A stretch of DNA of 64,000 nucleotides, taken from the NCBI GenBank assembly GCA_947685225.1, contig CANTUV010000076.1:2790001-2854000 (forward strand), written 5' to 3'. Origin of the DNA: Garcia nutans (taxonomy: Eukaryota > Streptophyta > Magnoliopsida > Malpighiales > Euphorbiaceae). A program made the translations under genes and the position numbers. The notes beneath the pieces are model-generated. The model did no database searches. It was not told the DNA's origin and saw only the letters and a program-made list of their open reading frames with translations. Position 1 is the first letter of the stretch. Every line of letters begins with the position of its first letter. Of this stretch, positions 11,224 through 23,125 are shown piece by piece.

Positions 11224-14200
11224 ATGCCTTTCACACAGGAGCAGTATCAAAGACTCTTGCAGCTTGCTGAATCCAATGAAGCATTGAGCACAGAGAAGGC
11301 AGTTTCTGTTGTTCCTCATGCTGTCAACAGTATACTAACAGATCACTTTGTTGGATCTACATCTAATGCTAAATCAAGCAGTGTTGCTGAAGGTATTTCT
11401 TATTCTCAATGTTGGATATTAGACTCAGGAGCTACTTTTCATGTAGCATCCAAATTAAGTCTTTTCACTGTCTATAAGAAAATTAAACCAGTAAGAGTGA
11501 AGTTGCCAAATGGAAGTTATGTTGAAGCACATTATTCAGGAAGTGTAGTTTTTTCAAAGCAATTATATTTGACTGATGTTCTATATATACCAGATTTCTC
11601 CTTCAATTTAATATCAGTCATCAGCCTAATCAGACAGTTAAACTGTATTTTGTTTCTAATGGATGAGATGTGTTTCATTCAACAGAAGATCTCTTGGAGG
11701 AAGATTGGTACAACTAAGATCCTTGGAGGATTGTATGTGTACCAACATAAACAAGAGCTTGAAGTCATAAAGAAGGTTATGGCAATTGCTAACAACCATT
11801 TTAGTAATAGTTGTGTAAAACAGTTTGAAGATCAAGATCTATGGCACTATAGACTTGGTCATCTATCCAACATTAGATTAGCAGAAATAAATAAGGTTTT
11901 TCATGATGCCAAGTGTAACAAAAAGGCCAAGCCATGTGATGTATGTCATTTTGCTAAGCAAAAGAAACTCATGTTTCCAATCAGTATGTCACAAACTACT
12001 GTACCTTTTGAATTGATACATATTGACATTTGGGGACCAATTGCTCAAGTATCTGTTGCTGGACATAAATATTTCATGACAGTTGTTGATGATTTTTCAA
12101 GAAATGTTTGGGTTTTTCCTGTTAAAACTAAAGCAGAAATCAGTTTTCAAGTCCAGGCATTTATTAATTTTGTCTACACTCAGTTCCAAACTAAAGTAAG
12201 AAAAGTGAGGACTGACAATGGATTGGAGTTTAAACTAACAAAGTTTTATGTAGAACATGGAATTGAGCATCAGACATCATGTCCAGAAACACCTGAGCAA
12301 AATTCAGTTGTTGAGAGAAAGCATCAACATCTTCTCAACATAACAAGAGCTTTGCTCTTTCAATCAGCTCTCCCAAAAGATTTTTGGAACTATGTTGTAT
12401 CACATGCAGCATATTTAATTAATAGAACTCCAACTCCAGTTCTAGATAATCAGTCTCCTTATCAAAAGTTGTTCCAAAAATTACCTGATTATAGTGCTCT
12501 CAAAGTATTTGGCTGTCTATGTTTTGTATCTACTCTGCAGGCTCATAGGACAAAACTTAGTCCAAGAGCAAGGAGATGCATATTTCTGGGCTTCAGACCT
12601 GGAACAAAAGGATATATAGTCATGGATCTTTCAACCAGAGAAATCACAGTGTCCAGGAATGTTGTTTTCTATGAACAATATTTTCCTTTTCTGCAATCAG
12701 AATCCAGTGTACAAAATGATTCTTTTCCACCAGAAGATCAAATACTTACAAATGCTGCAGCTTTTGATTATCCAGACCAAGTTCCAACTGATGCAGAAGC
12801 AGTACAATCAACATCATCTACTCCTGGGATTCCTATACAACAACAGCTCATTACAAGACCACAACGGTCCAGAAATCCACCTTCTTATCTTAATGACTAT
12901 GTCTGTAATGCAGTTTCACCAAAGCATGCTACTACTCAGCATCCATTGTCAACTGTTTTGACATATGATTCATTAAAACCATCTTACAAACATTTTATAT
13001 GTCAAGTCACTCAATTACAGGAACCAAAGACCTATAAGGAGGCAAGCAAACTACCTGAATGGCAAGAAGCTATGGCTAAAGAAATCAAGGCATTGGAAGA
13101 CAATCAGACATGGGATCTTGTTTCTTTACCTCCAGATAAGTCAACAGTGGGATGCAAATGGGTCTACAGGATCAAACTTAAGTCAGATGGCACCATTGAA
13201 AGGTACAAAGCAAGGCTTGTAGCCAAGGGCTACACTCAAGTTGAAGGACTGGACTACATGGAAACATTTTCTCCTGTCGCAAAAATGACAACTATAAGAT
13301 TACTATTAGCTTTGGCTTCCAGTAATAATTGGCATCTACAACAGTTAGATGTCAACAATGCTTTTTTACATGGAGATTTAATGGAGGAAGTTTACATGTC
13401 TTCACCTCCAGGAATGAATATTCCTGTTGGCAAAGTCTGCAAGCTCAAGAAAAGTATATATGGTCTTAAGCAGGCCAGCAGACAATGGTTTTACAAATTA
13501 ACCTCTTTCTTATTACAGCATGGTTATGTTCAATCACATGCAGACTATTCCTTATTTACATGTAAACAAAATCAAAGTTTCACAGCTTTATTGGTCTATG
13601 TTGATGACATTATACTCTCTGGTAATGATGCTGCAGAGATCAAGAGAATTAAATCATTGCTAGATGCCAAATTCAAGATCAAGGATTTAGGCAAGCTAAA
13701 GTTCTTTCTGGGATTGGAAATAGCAAGAAATGCAACTGGAATTTACATTGGTCAGAGGAAGTATGCCCTAGAAATACTTACAGATAATGGTTACCTAGGA
13801 GCTAAACCTTGTTCTACACCACTTGATTATAATACTAAACTGAGCTCAGAAGGTGAATTACTTGAAGATAGTTCTGCATACATAATATTAATTGGCAAAT
13901 TACTCTACTTGACCACAACAAGACCTGATCTTACATTTGCAGTAAATCAATTGAGTCAATTTGTGGCAAAGCCAACCACTGCTCATCTCCAGGCTGCACA
14001 CAGGTTGCTGAGATATGTCAAATCTGCTCCAAGTCTGGGACTATTCTTTCCTGCACATTCAAAAACAATTCTTAAAGCTTTTTCTGACAGTGATTGGGCA
14101 GGTTGTCTTGACAGTAGGAAGTCAATTACTGGATATTCAGTGTACCTTGGAGATTCGTTAATTTGTTGGAGATCGAAGAAACAATCAACTGTTTCTAGAT

Positions 14201-14577
14201 CATCAGCTGAAGCAGAATACAGAGCCTTGGCAGCACTTACATGTGAGTTACAATGGATATCTTACTTGATGAATGATTTTCAGATCCTCATTTCCAAGCC
14301 CATTGCTGTTTATTGTGATAACAAATCTGCTATTCACATAGCAGCTAATCCTACTTTTCATGAGAGAACTAAGCATATTGAACTCGATTGTCACATTGTA
14401 CAGGAACAAGCTCAAAAAGGGTTTATTCATCTTCTCTCCATCAAATCTCAAGATCAGCTGGCTGATATCTTCACAAAACCTCTTCATCCGCAACGCTTTT
14501 CACATTTCATTCTCAAGCTGGGACTTTTCAATCCTATGTCTCCAGCTTGTGGGAGGGTAAAGGAGCAAGAGTCTTGA
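11224..14577 (+). CDS. copia Pol polyprotein (PR-INT-RT-RNaseH)
   Basis: Encodes the enzymes of the copia cycle; 1117 residues from the first ATG after the second TAG (11185-11187), so this ATG is probably internal to the ancestral frame. Domains: aspartic protease (ILDSGA, Asp67); integrase with HHCC (LWHYRLGH ... CDVC) and catalytic D268 (HIDIWGP), D331 (TDNG) and E364 (VVERKH); reverse transcriptase with QLDVNNAFLHGDL and the intact active site YVDDI near residue 792. RNase H has DSDWAG, SAEAEYRAL and YCDNKSAI. It ends near ADIFTKPL, with the last residues running into the 3' LTR (stop 14575-14577). No internal break was seen and all catalytic residues are present, so this part could be functional. 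Confidence 0.9.
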   Translation: MPFTQEQYQRLLQLAESNEALSTEKAVSVVPHAVNSILTDHFVGSTSNAKSSSVAEGISYSQCWILDSGATFHVASKLSLFTVYKKIKPVRVKLPNGSYVEAHYSGSVVFSKQLYLTDVLYIPDFSFNLISVISLIRQLNCILFLMDEMCFIQQKISWRKIGTTKILGGLYVYQHKQELEVIKKVMAIANNHFSNSCVKQFEDQDLWHYRLGHLSNIRLAEINKVFHDAKCNKKAKPCDVCHFAKQKKLMFPISMSQTTVPFELIHIDIWGPIAQVSVAGHKYFMTVVDDFSRNVWVFPVKTKAEISFQVQAFINFVYTQFQTKVRKVRTDNGLEFKLTKFYVEHGIEHQTSCPETPEQNSVVERKHQHLLNITRALLFQSALPKDFWNYVVSHAAYLINRTPTPVLDNQSPYQKLFQKLPDYSALKVFGCLCFVSTLQAHRTKLSPRARRCIFLGFRPGTKGYIVMDLSTREITVSRNVVFYEQYFPFLQSESSVQNDSFPPEDQILTNAAAFDYPDQVPTDAEAVQSTSSTPGIPIQQQLITRPQRSRNPPSYLNDYVCNAVSPKHATTQHPLSTVLTYDSLKPSYKHFICQVTQLQEPKTYKEASKLPEWQEAMAKEIKALEDNQTWDLVSLPPDKSTVGCKWVYRIKLKSDGTIERYKARLVAKGYTQVEGLDYMETFSPVAKMTTIRLLLALASSNNWHLQQLDVNNAFLHGDLMEEVYMSSPPGMNIPVGKVCKLKKSIYGLKQASRQWFYKLTSFLLQHGYVQSHADYSLFTCKQNQSFTALLVYVDDIILSGNDAAEIKRIKSLLDAKFKIKDLGKLKFFLGLEIARNATGIYIGQRKYALEILTDNGYLGAKPCSTPLDYNTKLSSEGELLEDSSAYIILIGKLLYLTTTRPDLTFAVNQLSQFVAKPTTAHLQAAHRLLRYVKSAPSLGLFFPAHSKTILKAFSDSDWAGCLDSRKSITGYSVYLGDSLICWRSKKQSTVSRSSAEAEYRALAALTCELQWISYLMNDFQILISKPIAVYCDNKSAIHIAANPTFHERTKHIELDCHIVQEQAQKGFIHLLSIKSQDQLADIFTKPLHPQRFSHFILKLGLFNPMSPACGRVKEQES
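14549..14557 (+). other. polypurine tract of copia element
   Basis: GTGGGAGGG immediately precedes the 3' LTR start TAAAGGAGC. It primes plus-strand DNA synthesis and fixes the LTR start. Confidence 0.8.
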
Positions 14578-14826
14578 GAATTAAATGTGAGGGAGTCACG
14601 TGTTCTTTTTCTTCCTTCTCTTCTAAACAGAAGATGATAAACAGAAATCAGTTATGGAAGGAAGCTTCTAGTCTCTGAATCTAGTGTAGCTGGTAACAAA
14701 CTTTATATACTATATTAGATTGTAATTTCATTTCCGTAGTGTAAGCTTAGGCTATAAATAGCCAACTGATGTAATGTAGTAAGAGAAGTTGAAAATTAAT
14801 ATTCTTCAGCCTGATCAAGTTTGTTA
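14558..14826 (+). repeat. 3' LTR of copia element
   Basis: 269 bp, TAAAGG...TTGTTA, followed by the target duplication TCGAC. Two differences from the 5' LTR. Confidence 0.93.
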
Positions 14827-15195
14827 TCGACCATTCATTTTAATTCGTACCAACTTTTTTTTTCTTGCTAGAAGAGATTCATAACAATCCTTTCTTCTTT
14901 TTTTTTCCCCTAGACTTTATTAAATAACAAGAAGAATACAAAAAAGACTTAGTTGAAATGGAGAACTATCTAAAGCATAATATATATATATATAAGTATA
15001 CCAATCTATAACGAAAACCTAAAATACAAATCAATGAGAACACTCGCAACTAAACAAGGATAAGATTATAATAAGAAATAGGCTTAACATTGAAACATAT
15101 GATCCTGAAAAGAACCATATCCGAAAAAAGAGGAGACCAAACACCATCATAAGACAGACTTATGAAAACAGGTATCAAAAAATCTCAAAAGATTT

Positions 15196-15425
15196 GCTTT
15201 CAAATAACAATAGAAGATATAATAAATTTCGGTCGCAGAAGGCTAAGGATGGAACTCCCATAATAAGCAAATAGTGTTGGATTATAGGACTCTATGAACA
15301 ATTTTCTTCGACTTTCACATGGGATTAGAGCTTTCAAATAACAATAGAAGATATAATAAATTTTGGTCGCAGAAGGCTAAGGATGGAACTCCCATAATAA
15401 GCAAATAGTGTTAGATTATAGGACT
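15196..15425. repeat. duplicated 96-bp segment
   Basis: A segment starting GCTTTCAAATAACAATAGAA and ending ATTATAGGACT occurs at 15196-15291 and again at 15330-15425, period 134, with two mismatches. It lies inside the small LTR-type remnant described next. Confidence 0.85.
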
Positions 15426-16235
15426 TTCAGCTTGATAACTGAATCTTGACTCATTTTTTGGGCCTAGAGGATGCGGCTTCATAGTTTTACTACAAGCACT
15501 GATTTTTGCTTTTCATTGGGTTCAGAAGATCAGCTTCAAATTTATCCAGTCCATAATTTTATAATTGGGCCTTTTTGAGGCATGGCACATTATCCATGAT
15601 TTTATAATTGGGCCTTTTTGAGGCATGGCACATTTCTTTCTCCAAGTGTAATCTGTTTTTTCATGAGTATTGTTACTTGGATTTGACTTGGTCAGAATCT
15701 TTTTGGGCTTTTGACAAAAATATAAAAAAAATTAAAAAAAATTTTAAATTTATCATATTTATAAAATATTTATCAAAATACCAGAATTTATAAAATATTT
15801 ACCAAAATACCAGATTTTTATTAATTTGCAATGAGTTTACAATGAGTTTATAATAAATTTATAATGAGTTTATAAATTTTACACAGTTTATAATAAGTTT
15901 ATTATGAATTTATAATAAAATGACTAAAATACTCCTATAAAAAATTTAAAAAAAATTAAAAATATGATAGAAGGTGTCATTTTCTTAATTTTTTTTGGCC
16001 CGTTAAGATATTAGGACTCTGATACCATATTGAATTTTAGGATCCCATTGATAATTTTCTTTTTAGGCTTGTTTGAGATTGAGTGTTGAGCTTTATAAAA
16101 TTATTGGGCTTCTCATAAGATAGGCTTCTTGAAAAAAAAAAGATTTGGGTCATTTTGTCCTTTATATCACTTATTTAATATGTCCTTTCTCTATCCTTTT
16201 TTTTTTCCAATGTGGGATAATATTCCCACTTGTCA
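15277..16235 (-). mobile_element. small non-autonomous LTR element remnant
   Basis: On the minus strand a putative LTR runs from 16235 (TGACAAGTGGGAATATTATC) to 16031 (ends AAATTCA). It is followed after three bases by TGGTATCAGAGTCC (16027-16014), a tRNA-Met primer site. The LTR has the CCCACATTGG motif and a GTGATATAAAGGAC box. A weaker match to its 3' end (GATTATAGGACTC...CAATTTTCTTC) occurs around 15277-15315, suggesting a degenerate second LTR. No ORF lies between. A TRIM/LARD-type remnant is the best reading; the left boundary is uncertain. Confidence 0.45.
15556..15633. repeat. 43-bp tandem duplication
   Basis: The 35-bp segment ATTTTATAATTGGGCCTTTT...GGCACAT occurs at 15556-15590 and exactly at 15599-15633. 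Confidence 0.85.
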
Positions 16236-19200
16236 GCAAATAGCTTGATGCGCCCAAAAGAGTTGAGAGAAGGATAAATGCCTAAAGATTACAAAAAATC
16301 ATATTGTATATTTAAGAACTTCTTGAGTTTTAGAAAGAATACAAAAACATCTTTAAAATACATTAACTAAAGAATCAAAATGATAGGAGAGATCTTCGTC
16401 TTCAAAAATGCTCATACAAAGAAAAATGGAAGAACTAGATATAAGTCAGGGCCTGATCTAAGGTTTTAGTATAACCTTCTCCCTAACTATTTTTCATTTA
16501 TGTGATTAATAATTTTAAACTTCAATTCATATTAATAAAATCTATTAATTTCAAAATTATCACATTAAAATCTCTTAATTTTTCAATGAGAGAATAATTA
16601 GTATGTGAAGTTATATATAAAAAAGAATTTTACATTATATAACTTTTCAACACATACGTCTTGGGAAAATATGTTTATTTTTTACTTAAATGTGATAATA
16701 TTAATTTTTTTATTTGTATTATTAATATTTCCAAATTTCACTTCATTTCAATAAAATCTATTAATTTTATTTTTTTCAAAATATATCAATTTTATTTTTT
16801 TAGGAGTCGAGATGGGTAGAATTATAAGGGCTATAAAACTCTCTATATCTAATTTTAATACAACTACATATTCAGAGTATCGAACTTAAAACCTCTTATT
16901 AAGTTAGAATAGTTCCTTACCAACTGATCTATATGTCCTGAGATATAATATTATTTTTATTACTGCAAGTTACCACACGAAATCCACATAATTATTCAAT
17001 GGAAAATAGAGATAAAATTTAAGCTGAAAATCTTATGAGTAAAAATTGAAATTTGAAAAATATTAGTAAATGATATAAATAAAAAATTAAAAATCTTTAA
17101 GAATAATTGGTAAAATAAATCATAATTTTGCTGACGGCAAATTTTGGAATATATCCATTTTTAGGTAGCAACTTCAGCAGAAAAATTCAATTTAGAAAAA
17201 TATAAATTAATAACAGAATGTTTCAAATGTTTAGCGCAAACTTTACTTTAAATTTTCTGGACAACTTCACAAGTAGAATTGCAAACGAATCAAACCATTT
17301 ATAATGTGTTACTTAGTCATATTTTATTCAATAAAAAATTAATCAGATTTTATTCGATAAAAATAATCATGTACTAAAATTAATGGATTAAATTCTGATA
17401 TACTTTTATAATCAATAAATCGAGTTTCAAATTAGGTTGAAGTCAAATTCAGGCATTTTGTTTATAAATTTTAAATTAATTTATATATAAATTTATGAAC
17501 TTTATATAAAAATATTTTAAAAGTGAAAATATTTTTAAAAATATCTTTTTTTAATATCAACTTTTTAATTTTAAATTTTTAAAAATACTCATTTTCAGAA
17601 ATATATATTGCATAATATCAGTTAAATTTTTTAAAAAAATTATACATTTTTAAATTTTGCTAAAAATTATAGGATTTTTTTTAAAAAAAATTGAAAAAGT
17701 GATATATCAAGTAATTTTCTTTAAATTTATTAACAATTTAATTTAATTTTATAAATGAATGCATTTCTCATTATATATTTATAATCTAAACAAATTACTA
17801 ACTTTATTTATTAGTCTTAAATGAGCCAACTTAAAAGTAAATTTCAAATTTATTTAATAAAGGAAATATATTTCAACTTGTCCCAACTCAAATATAGTTG
17901 GCTACCTCATTTATAGGTTATTATTTGTATAATTTAGGTTTAAGGATGAAATAAGGATATTTTTTGTAATGTACTTTACATCATATTTTAAAATAATGGC
18001 TATGATTTGAACTTTTATTCTTATATAATATAGTACTTCAAAAGGCTATTAATTAATAGAGAAATTTCCTACATGCTTTTTGATGCTTGGACTACTATTT
18101 TATGCCATGTTTGGGAAGTGTTGTAAATGGAAAGAAACCAAAGGAATGTTTTTCCTTTCATTTGTAAAAGGCAAAGAAAAAAAGAAACATAAAAAGAGAA
18201 ATATTTTAGGGGATATGAATAAGTTCACAAACAAATTTCTTCTCAATTTGGAGAGAAAGTGGAAAAAAAATACATTCAATTATATATTAATTATTATTTT
18301 ACCTCTATATCAACCTTTTTTAAAAAATAAAAAATAAAATTTTAATTTTAGATTTCAAATTTTATGAAATTTTTTTCTATTGCTATCTCTTTCCACATAA
18401 AAAAAAAAAAAGAAAATTCTCTTAATTTGATCCTCTTTGTTGTTTTCTTTTCTATTTCGGCTCTTTCCTCCATTGTTTTATTCGCTTCCAAACAAAAAAA
18501 TCAAAAGGTATTGGGATTCATGTGAATCATTTTATTGATAGTGATGTAAGTGTCGTGTCGATACCCATTTATATTTTAACTTTTGAAGGTATATGTTAAT
18601 GAGTAGTCATAACTTCATGCTTTTGTTCGAATATATTTCTTCCCTAGCTATGCATATCTCAAAGTTTATATTCGATCCAAAGCGTGAATTTTGTAAATTT
18701 TTATTTTATCAATTTTTGTATTTGAAAAAGATTTTAACTAATAAATTAAAAATATTTTGACAAGATAAGATAATATCAAAATTAAAAGATTTTGCAAGAA
18801 TTTAATTCATTTATTGAAGTTCATAATTAAAAAAACTCAAAACACCTTAATTTAAGTTAAACATCAAGTATTTCTCATTGCCGCTTAAATTTTAAATTCA
18901 AGTTTTAAGTATTCCTCTTTTTAATATATAATTAATAATAAAAAATGATTAAACATCACATAAAAAATAAAAATTATTATTTATAAATAGTCCATTCAAA
19001 CATCATGCGAATCATGTATTAAAAGTTAAAATTTTAATGTTAATAACAACATTACCATATATATAAAATTATTGTAATTATATATTTTTTGTAACACTAT
19101 TATAGATATTTGACGCCACTATTAACATATTATTAGTATATATTGACATTTAATTGACTAGGATATCTTTTTACCAAGTTTATATATCTCCCTCTTTTAT

Positions 19201-19451
19201 CCTTGAAAAAAAAATACATATATAATTTTAATCTTTTAAGTTTGAAAATCTTATATATATATATATATATATATTACAATCTACTCGTAGTTATTGTTAA
19301 TGTTAATATTAGTTTTAAATTCTTTATTTCAAATATATATATACTTCACTGTGATATGTAAACTATATAATTTTTGATAATTTAACTAAAAATTAAAATA
19401 ACAATAATCGCACCAAATTTATTTCATTTTCCTTGTCTATATATTAGGATT
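16236..19451. other. AT-rich intergenic stretch
   Basis: No convincing gene. A possible MITE-like pair (TGTTTGGGAAGTG near 18108 and the complement of TTTGTTTGGAAGCG near 18490) is too weak to call. (AT)n near 19252-19274. Confidence 0.5.
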
Positions 19452-19500
19452 CACACAGGGAGGGGGTCGTGGGGGGTCAATTGACCCCTCTTCTCCCCCA
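19452..19500. mobile_element. transposon-end fragment
   Basis: CACAGGGAGGGGGTCGTGGG followed by a GGGGGTCAATTGACCCC palindrome resembles the G-rich terminal inverted repeats of plant hAT elements. No partner end was found. Fragment only. Confidence 0.3.
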
Positions 19501-19683
19501 ACCTCTTTATATGTATACATATATATAATTTTGTATATATATATATATAATCAGTGACGGACACATAAATTACTAAATGGAAGGAGGGCTCAACTTCCAT
19601 AGAAAAAAAAATTACATACGAGTTTGTTATAAAATTAAAAATATAATATTATAGTAGTTCAATAATTAATTTATATTATTAAA

Positions 19684-22167
19684 TTAATTATGCCTAACAG
19701 ATGATAATTGCATTCTACGACTTTGCATGTTCTGAAAATATTGCATAATAGTCTCGTTTTCAATATTTAAAAAAATATTTTTCTCTATATAACACACTAA
19801 ACAGTCGGTCAAAAATTTATCTCTCATCTTATTGCATAAATCTGTCTTGATAATGTTCATTTCTGAAAAAGCTCTATTGACGGTAGCAGTGGTAACAAGT
19901 AAGACTAAAACTAACTTGATAAGCAGATATACCAAAGAAAATATAGTGTTATAACATGTCTTAACTATTTTTTAAACAAGAATTCCAATATCATCAAGGT
20001 TAGAGAAAGTTGCATTTCTTTTAACATCAGCAATGTAGGTATTAAGTTGATCTTTAAGTATTATATGATTGGTGATAGAGAAATTATATAAATATAGTTC
20101 AACAAGACGAAGTAATTTGGATAGCTGAAAGTTGGAGAGTGAATTTTTAGGAGAAAGACAAGCAATGTATGAAAATAATTCCGTACTTGATTATGTAAAG
20201 CGATTTTTAATTTCTTGAGCAATGAAATCAATAAACTAGAATTTAATGAAAGAAAATTAGGTTGTACCATAATAAATAGTTAAGTATGATTATACGAAGA
20301 AAAAAGAGTACCTGACAAAATATTTCTACTCAAAAGTGGTAGTAATAAGTAATAGGAGTACTAGAATGCTTAGAATGTAAATAACCTGCATTATCTTTCA
20401 AATTAAGAATTATGATATCATGATCGATACAAAAGTCATTAACAATTTTTAATAATTTATCACATCCATTCTCCTTGAAGCTTTGTAATTCTTATTTAAC
20501 CGTTGTAATCAAATGAACTACATTATCAATATTTTGATCCTTTTTTTATATAAGGCTTGAGATAGATCATTTATCATACCTAAAAGTTTTCTCATTAAGA
20601 AAGCAATGAAAATGAATGCATAACTTTCCATTTTATCAAGCAAGCCCATAACTGTCCCTCAATTTCTTTGATCTGAACCATCCTCATAAATATTCTCAAG
20701 AACATCTTTCACTGATGGCCATATAGAGAGAAGAAGCACAATTATTTTATAATGAGAACTCCAACGCGTGTCACCAGGTTGAGCTAGATTTATTTCTTGA
20801 TGCAAGCCTCTTTCAGTTTGACAATCACCACTTTCTAGGCGCCGAACTACTTCATCATACTGTTTTTGACACAGAGCATCCCTCTTTTTACATGAAACTC
20901 CAACATTGTTTGCAATCATTGTAATATAATCAAAAAAATATCTCATAAATCTATTGCTCCTTGCTGCAGCAATAAGCACTAATTAGAGCTGATGAGTGAA
21001 ACAATGAATGTACCTGGCTGAGGGATTTTCATTTAAAATGAGAGTTTTTAACCCGTTGAATTCACATCTCATATTAGAAGCTCCATCATAACCTTGACCT
21101 CTAATTTTATTTAGTGATAATATATGTTTCGCTAAAAAATCATTAAGTATACTTTTCAAAGACAAAGTAGATGTGTCATTAATATGTACCACTCCAATAA
21201 ATTGTTCAACCACTTGTCCCAACTTGTTAATATGTCTCAATACCATAGTTATTTGCTCATTTACTGAATTATCCCGAGCATCATCAATTAGTTGAGAGTA
21301 GAATTCATCCACAATATCATCAATAATAGCTAATGTCGTCTCCAAAGCATAAGCACTCACTATTTACTTTTGGATGTGTGAAAAAGTGAGTTGATTATTT
21401 TTAAGAGCATTATAATTAAGTACATTTCCAACCTCAATATTTCATTTATTGTACCAATTGAGAAGTTCTAGAAAATTACACCAGCTAAGTGATATTTTCT
21501 ACTCGTCATGATCTCGAAAAGTCAACCCATTTACTAAAAGAAAACGAATACAGTCAACAACAGCTGTTAAATACGTCCGATAAAAAACATCTTACTCTTA
21601 GCTATGAGAAGATAAGACACAAGACACACTTTGTCTTTAATTTTTGAAACTAACATATTGTAACCTAGCATTATTGTGTGGACTATTTGGACCACTAATA
21701 TGGTCATTAAATTTCTCTATGACCATTTTCCAATTGCAAAACCTAATGTGTGTAAAACTAGTATCCCTCTGCTTCGTTCCTCTATTCGAGCTAAAAAGAT
21801 AACACGAAAAATAAAACGATGTATCTTTGAAAATACTATATTTCAACCACTCAAATTTATAGAACCAATTCTCTTGAAAACTTCTCCTGATTTTTTAAAA
21901 TTGCCTATGTGGAAAATTATGACCAAATGGTTGGCAAGACCCTTTAACTATATATTGTCTCTTAAAATCATCTCTAATCCCAACATCATACTCATCAATG
22001 GGCTTATGCAATGCTGGATCACTGACAATATCATCAAAACTAATATCTTGATGTTCTTGTCTAGCACTAGTTTTTTCCCTACTTTCATGACTACTTAATG
22101 TTAGAATATTCGATGATTTAACACATTCAGTCCATATCCTTTTAGTCTTAATTACAAATTTATCCAT
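19684..22167 (-). pseudogene. hAT-type transposase with TTF zinc finger, decayed
   Basis: Reads from 22167 to 19684 on the minus strand and matches the layout of plant 'zinc finger MYM-type 1-like' hAT transposases. The N-terminal tail comes first (MDKFVIKTK, about 22167). A TTF-type finger block follows (CQPFGHNFPHRQF ... WFYKFEWLKYSIFKD ... CCYLFSSN, about 21940-21760). Next is a DUF4371/RNase-H-like core (GQGYDGASNM, near 21095) with the CFTHQL motif near 21000, then DTRWSSHYK near 20760. The C-terminal hAT dimerisation segment is TATVNRAFSEMNIIKTDL (about 19890). Several stops and frame changes break it (for example after PHRQF and CFTHQL), so it is dead. A candidate 3' element end is CAGTGACGGAC at 19552; no matching 5' terminal repeat was found. 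Confidence 0.8.
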
Positions 22168-23019
22168 ACCTATTTCATTTCATAAATAGTTTATACTTTA
22201 TATTCAATTCATAATTTTTAATTTATATTTTTTCAGTTAATATTCAATTGAAATTTGTAAAATAGATTGTATTTCTCAATTTATAGTTCTATTCAATTTA
22301 ATAATTTACTGTCAAATTTTATTAACATAATTTATATCATACATTTTAATTTATAGATTAAATTTTATTAACATAATTTATATCTTACATTTTAATTTTA
22401 ATAATTTATAACCTAATTTATAATTATATTCAATTTAACTTAATCATAATTAATATTTAATTTATATTTTATAACTCAATTTAATCTTAAAACTTTAATT
22501 ACAATTTACATTCAATTTACATCTTAAATTAAATTTATATTTTGAATAATATTAACCTAATTTATATTCAATATTTTAATTTATAATTTATAATTTATTT
22601 AATAATTTAAAATAAAATTAACAATTTACAATAAATTTAACCTAAATTTCAAATCACTAAATCAATTCAACCTAATCACAACAACACATTTAATAATTTT
22701 AAAAAAAATTAACTACATTCTATATTTAAAAAAAATTTCAATATACATAAACCCTAATCACAAAAAAGTAAAAAAAATAAAAACAGCACAAATTAATTCT
22801 AAATTTCAAACTAATCATAAAATCATAAAATATTTTAAATAAATTATTAACTTAATTATTAAACAAAATAAACTTTATTCTATATTTTAAATAAAATTTC
22901 TAAAATTTTTAATTAAAATACCAAAAAAAATATAAATACCTCTCCCTACACCGGCGGCTTAAATGGTGGTCGGTTGGATTTTTAATCGAATTATTTAAGC
23001 CAAATAATTTGATTTTTAA

Positions 23020-23050
<31 letters not shown>

Positions 23051-23125
23051 TCTTTCCCACCCTCTCATAATCAATCTTGTGAAAGGGAAAATTTGAGAGG
23101 AACTGATGAAGGAAAGGAAAATATC

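Larger units (their letters stand above)
9547..14826 (+). mobile_element. Ty1/copia LTR retrotransposon, nearly intact
   Basis: A 5280-bp element with two 269-bp LTRs, a tRNA-Met primer site, gag and pol in one frame, a polypurine tract and a perfect 5-bp target duplication TCGAC (9542-9546 and 14827-14831). LTRs start TAAAGGAGC and end TTTGTTA, so the termini are TA...TA, not TG...CA. The LTRs differ at two positions by eye, which implies a recent insertion. Domain order PR-INT-RT-RNaseH defines copia; the gag and pol style suggests the Ivana/Oryco group, tentatively. Two in-frame TAG codons separate gag from pol. Confidence 0.93.

Noticed and set aside
18105..18500. Possible MITE with TGTTTGG ends
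   Set aside because: Inverted match is short and imperfect and no target duplication was found.
21676..22098. 140-residue plus-strand ORF
   Set aside because: Antisense of the TTF-finger region of the hAT transposase; the minus strand has clear domain matches.
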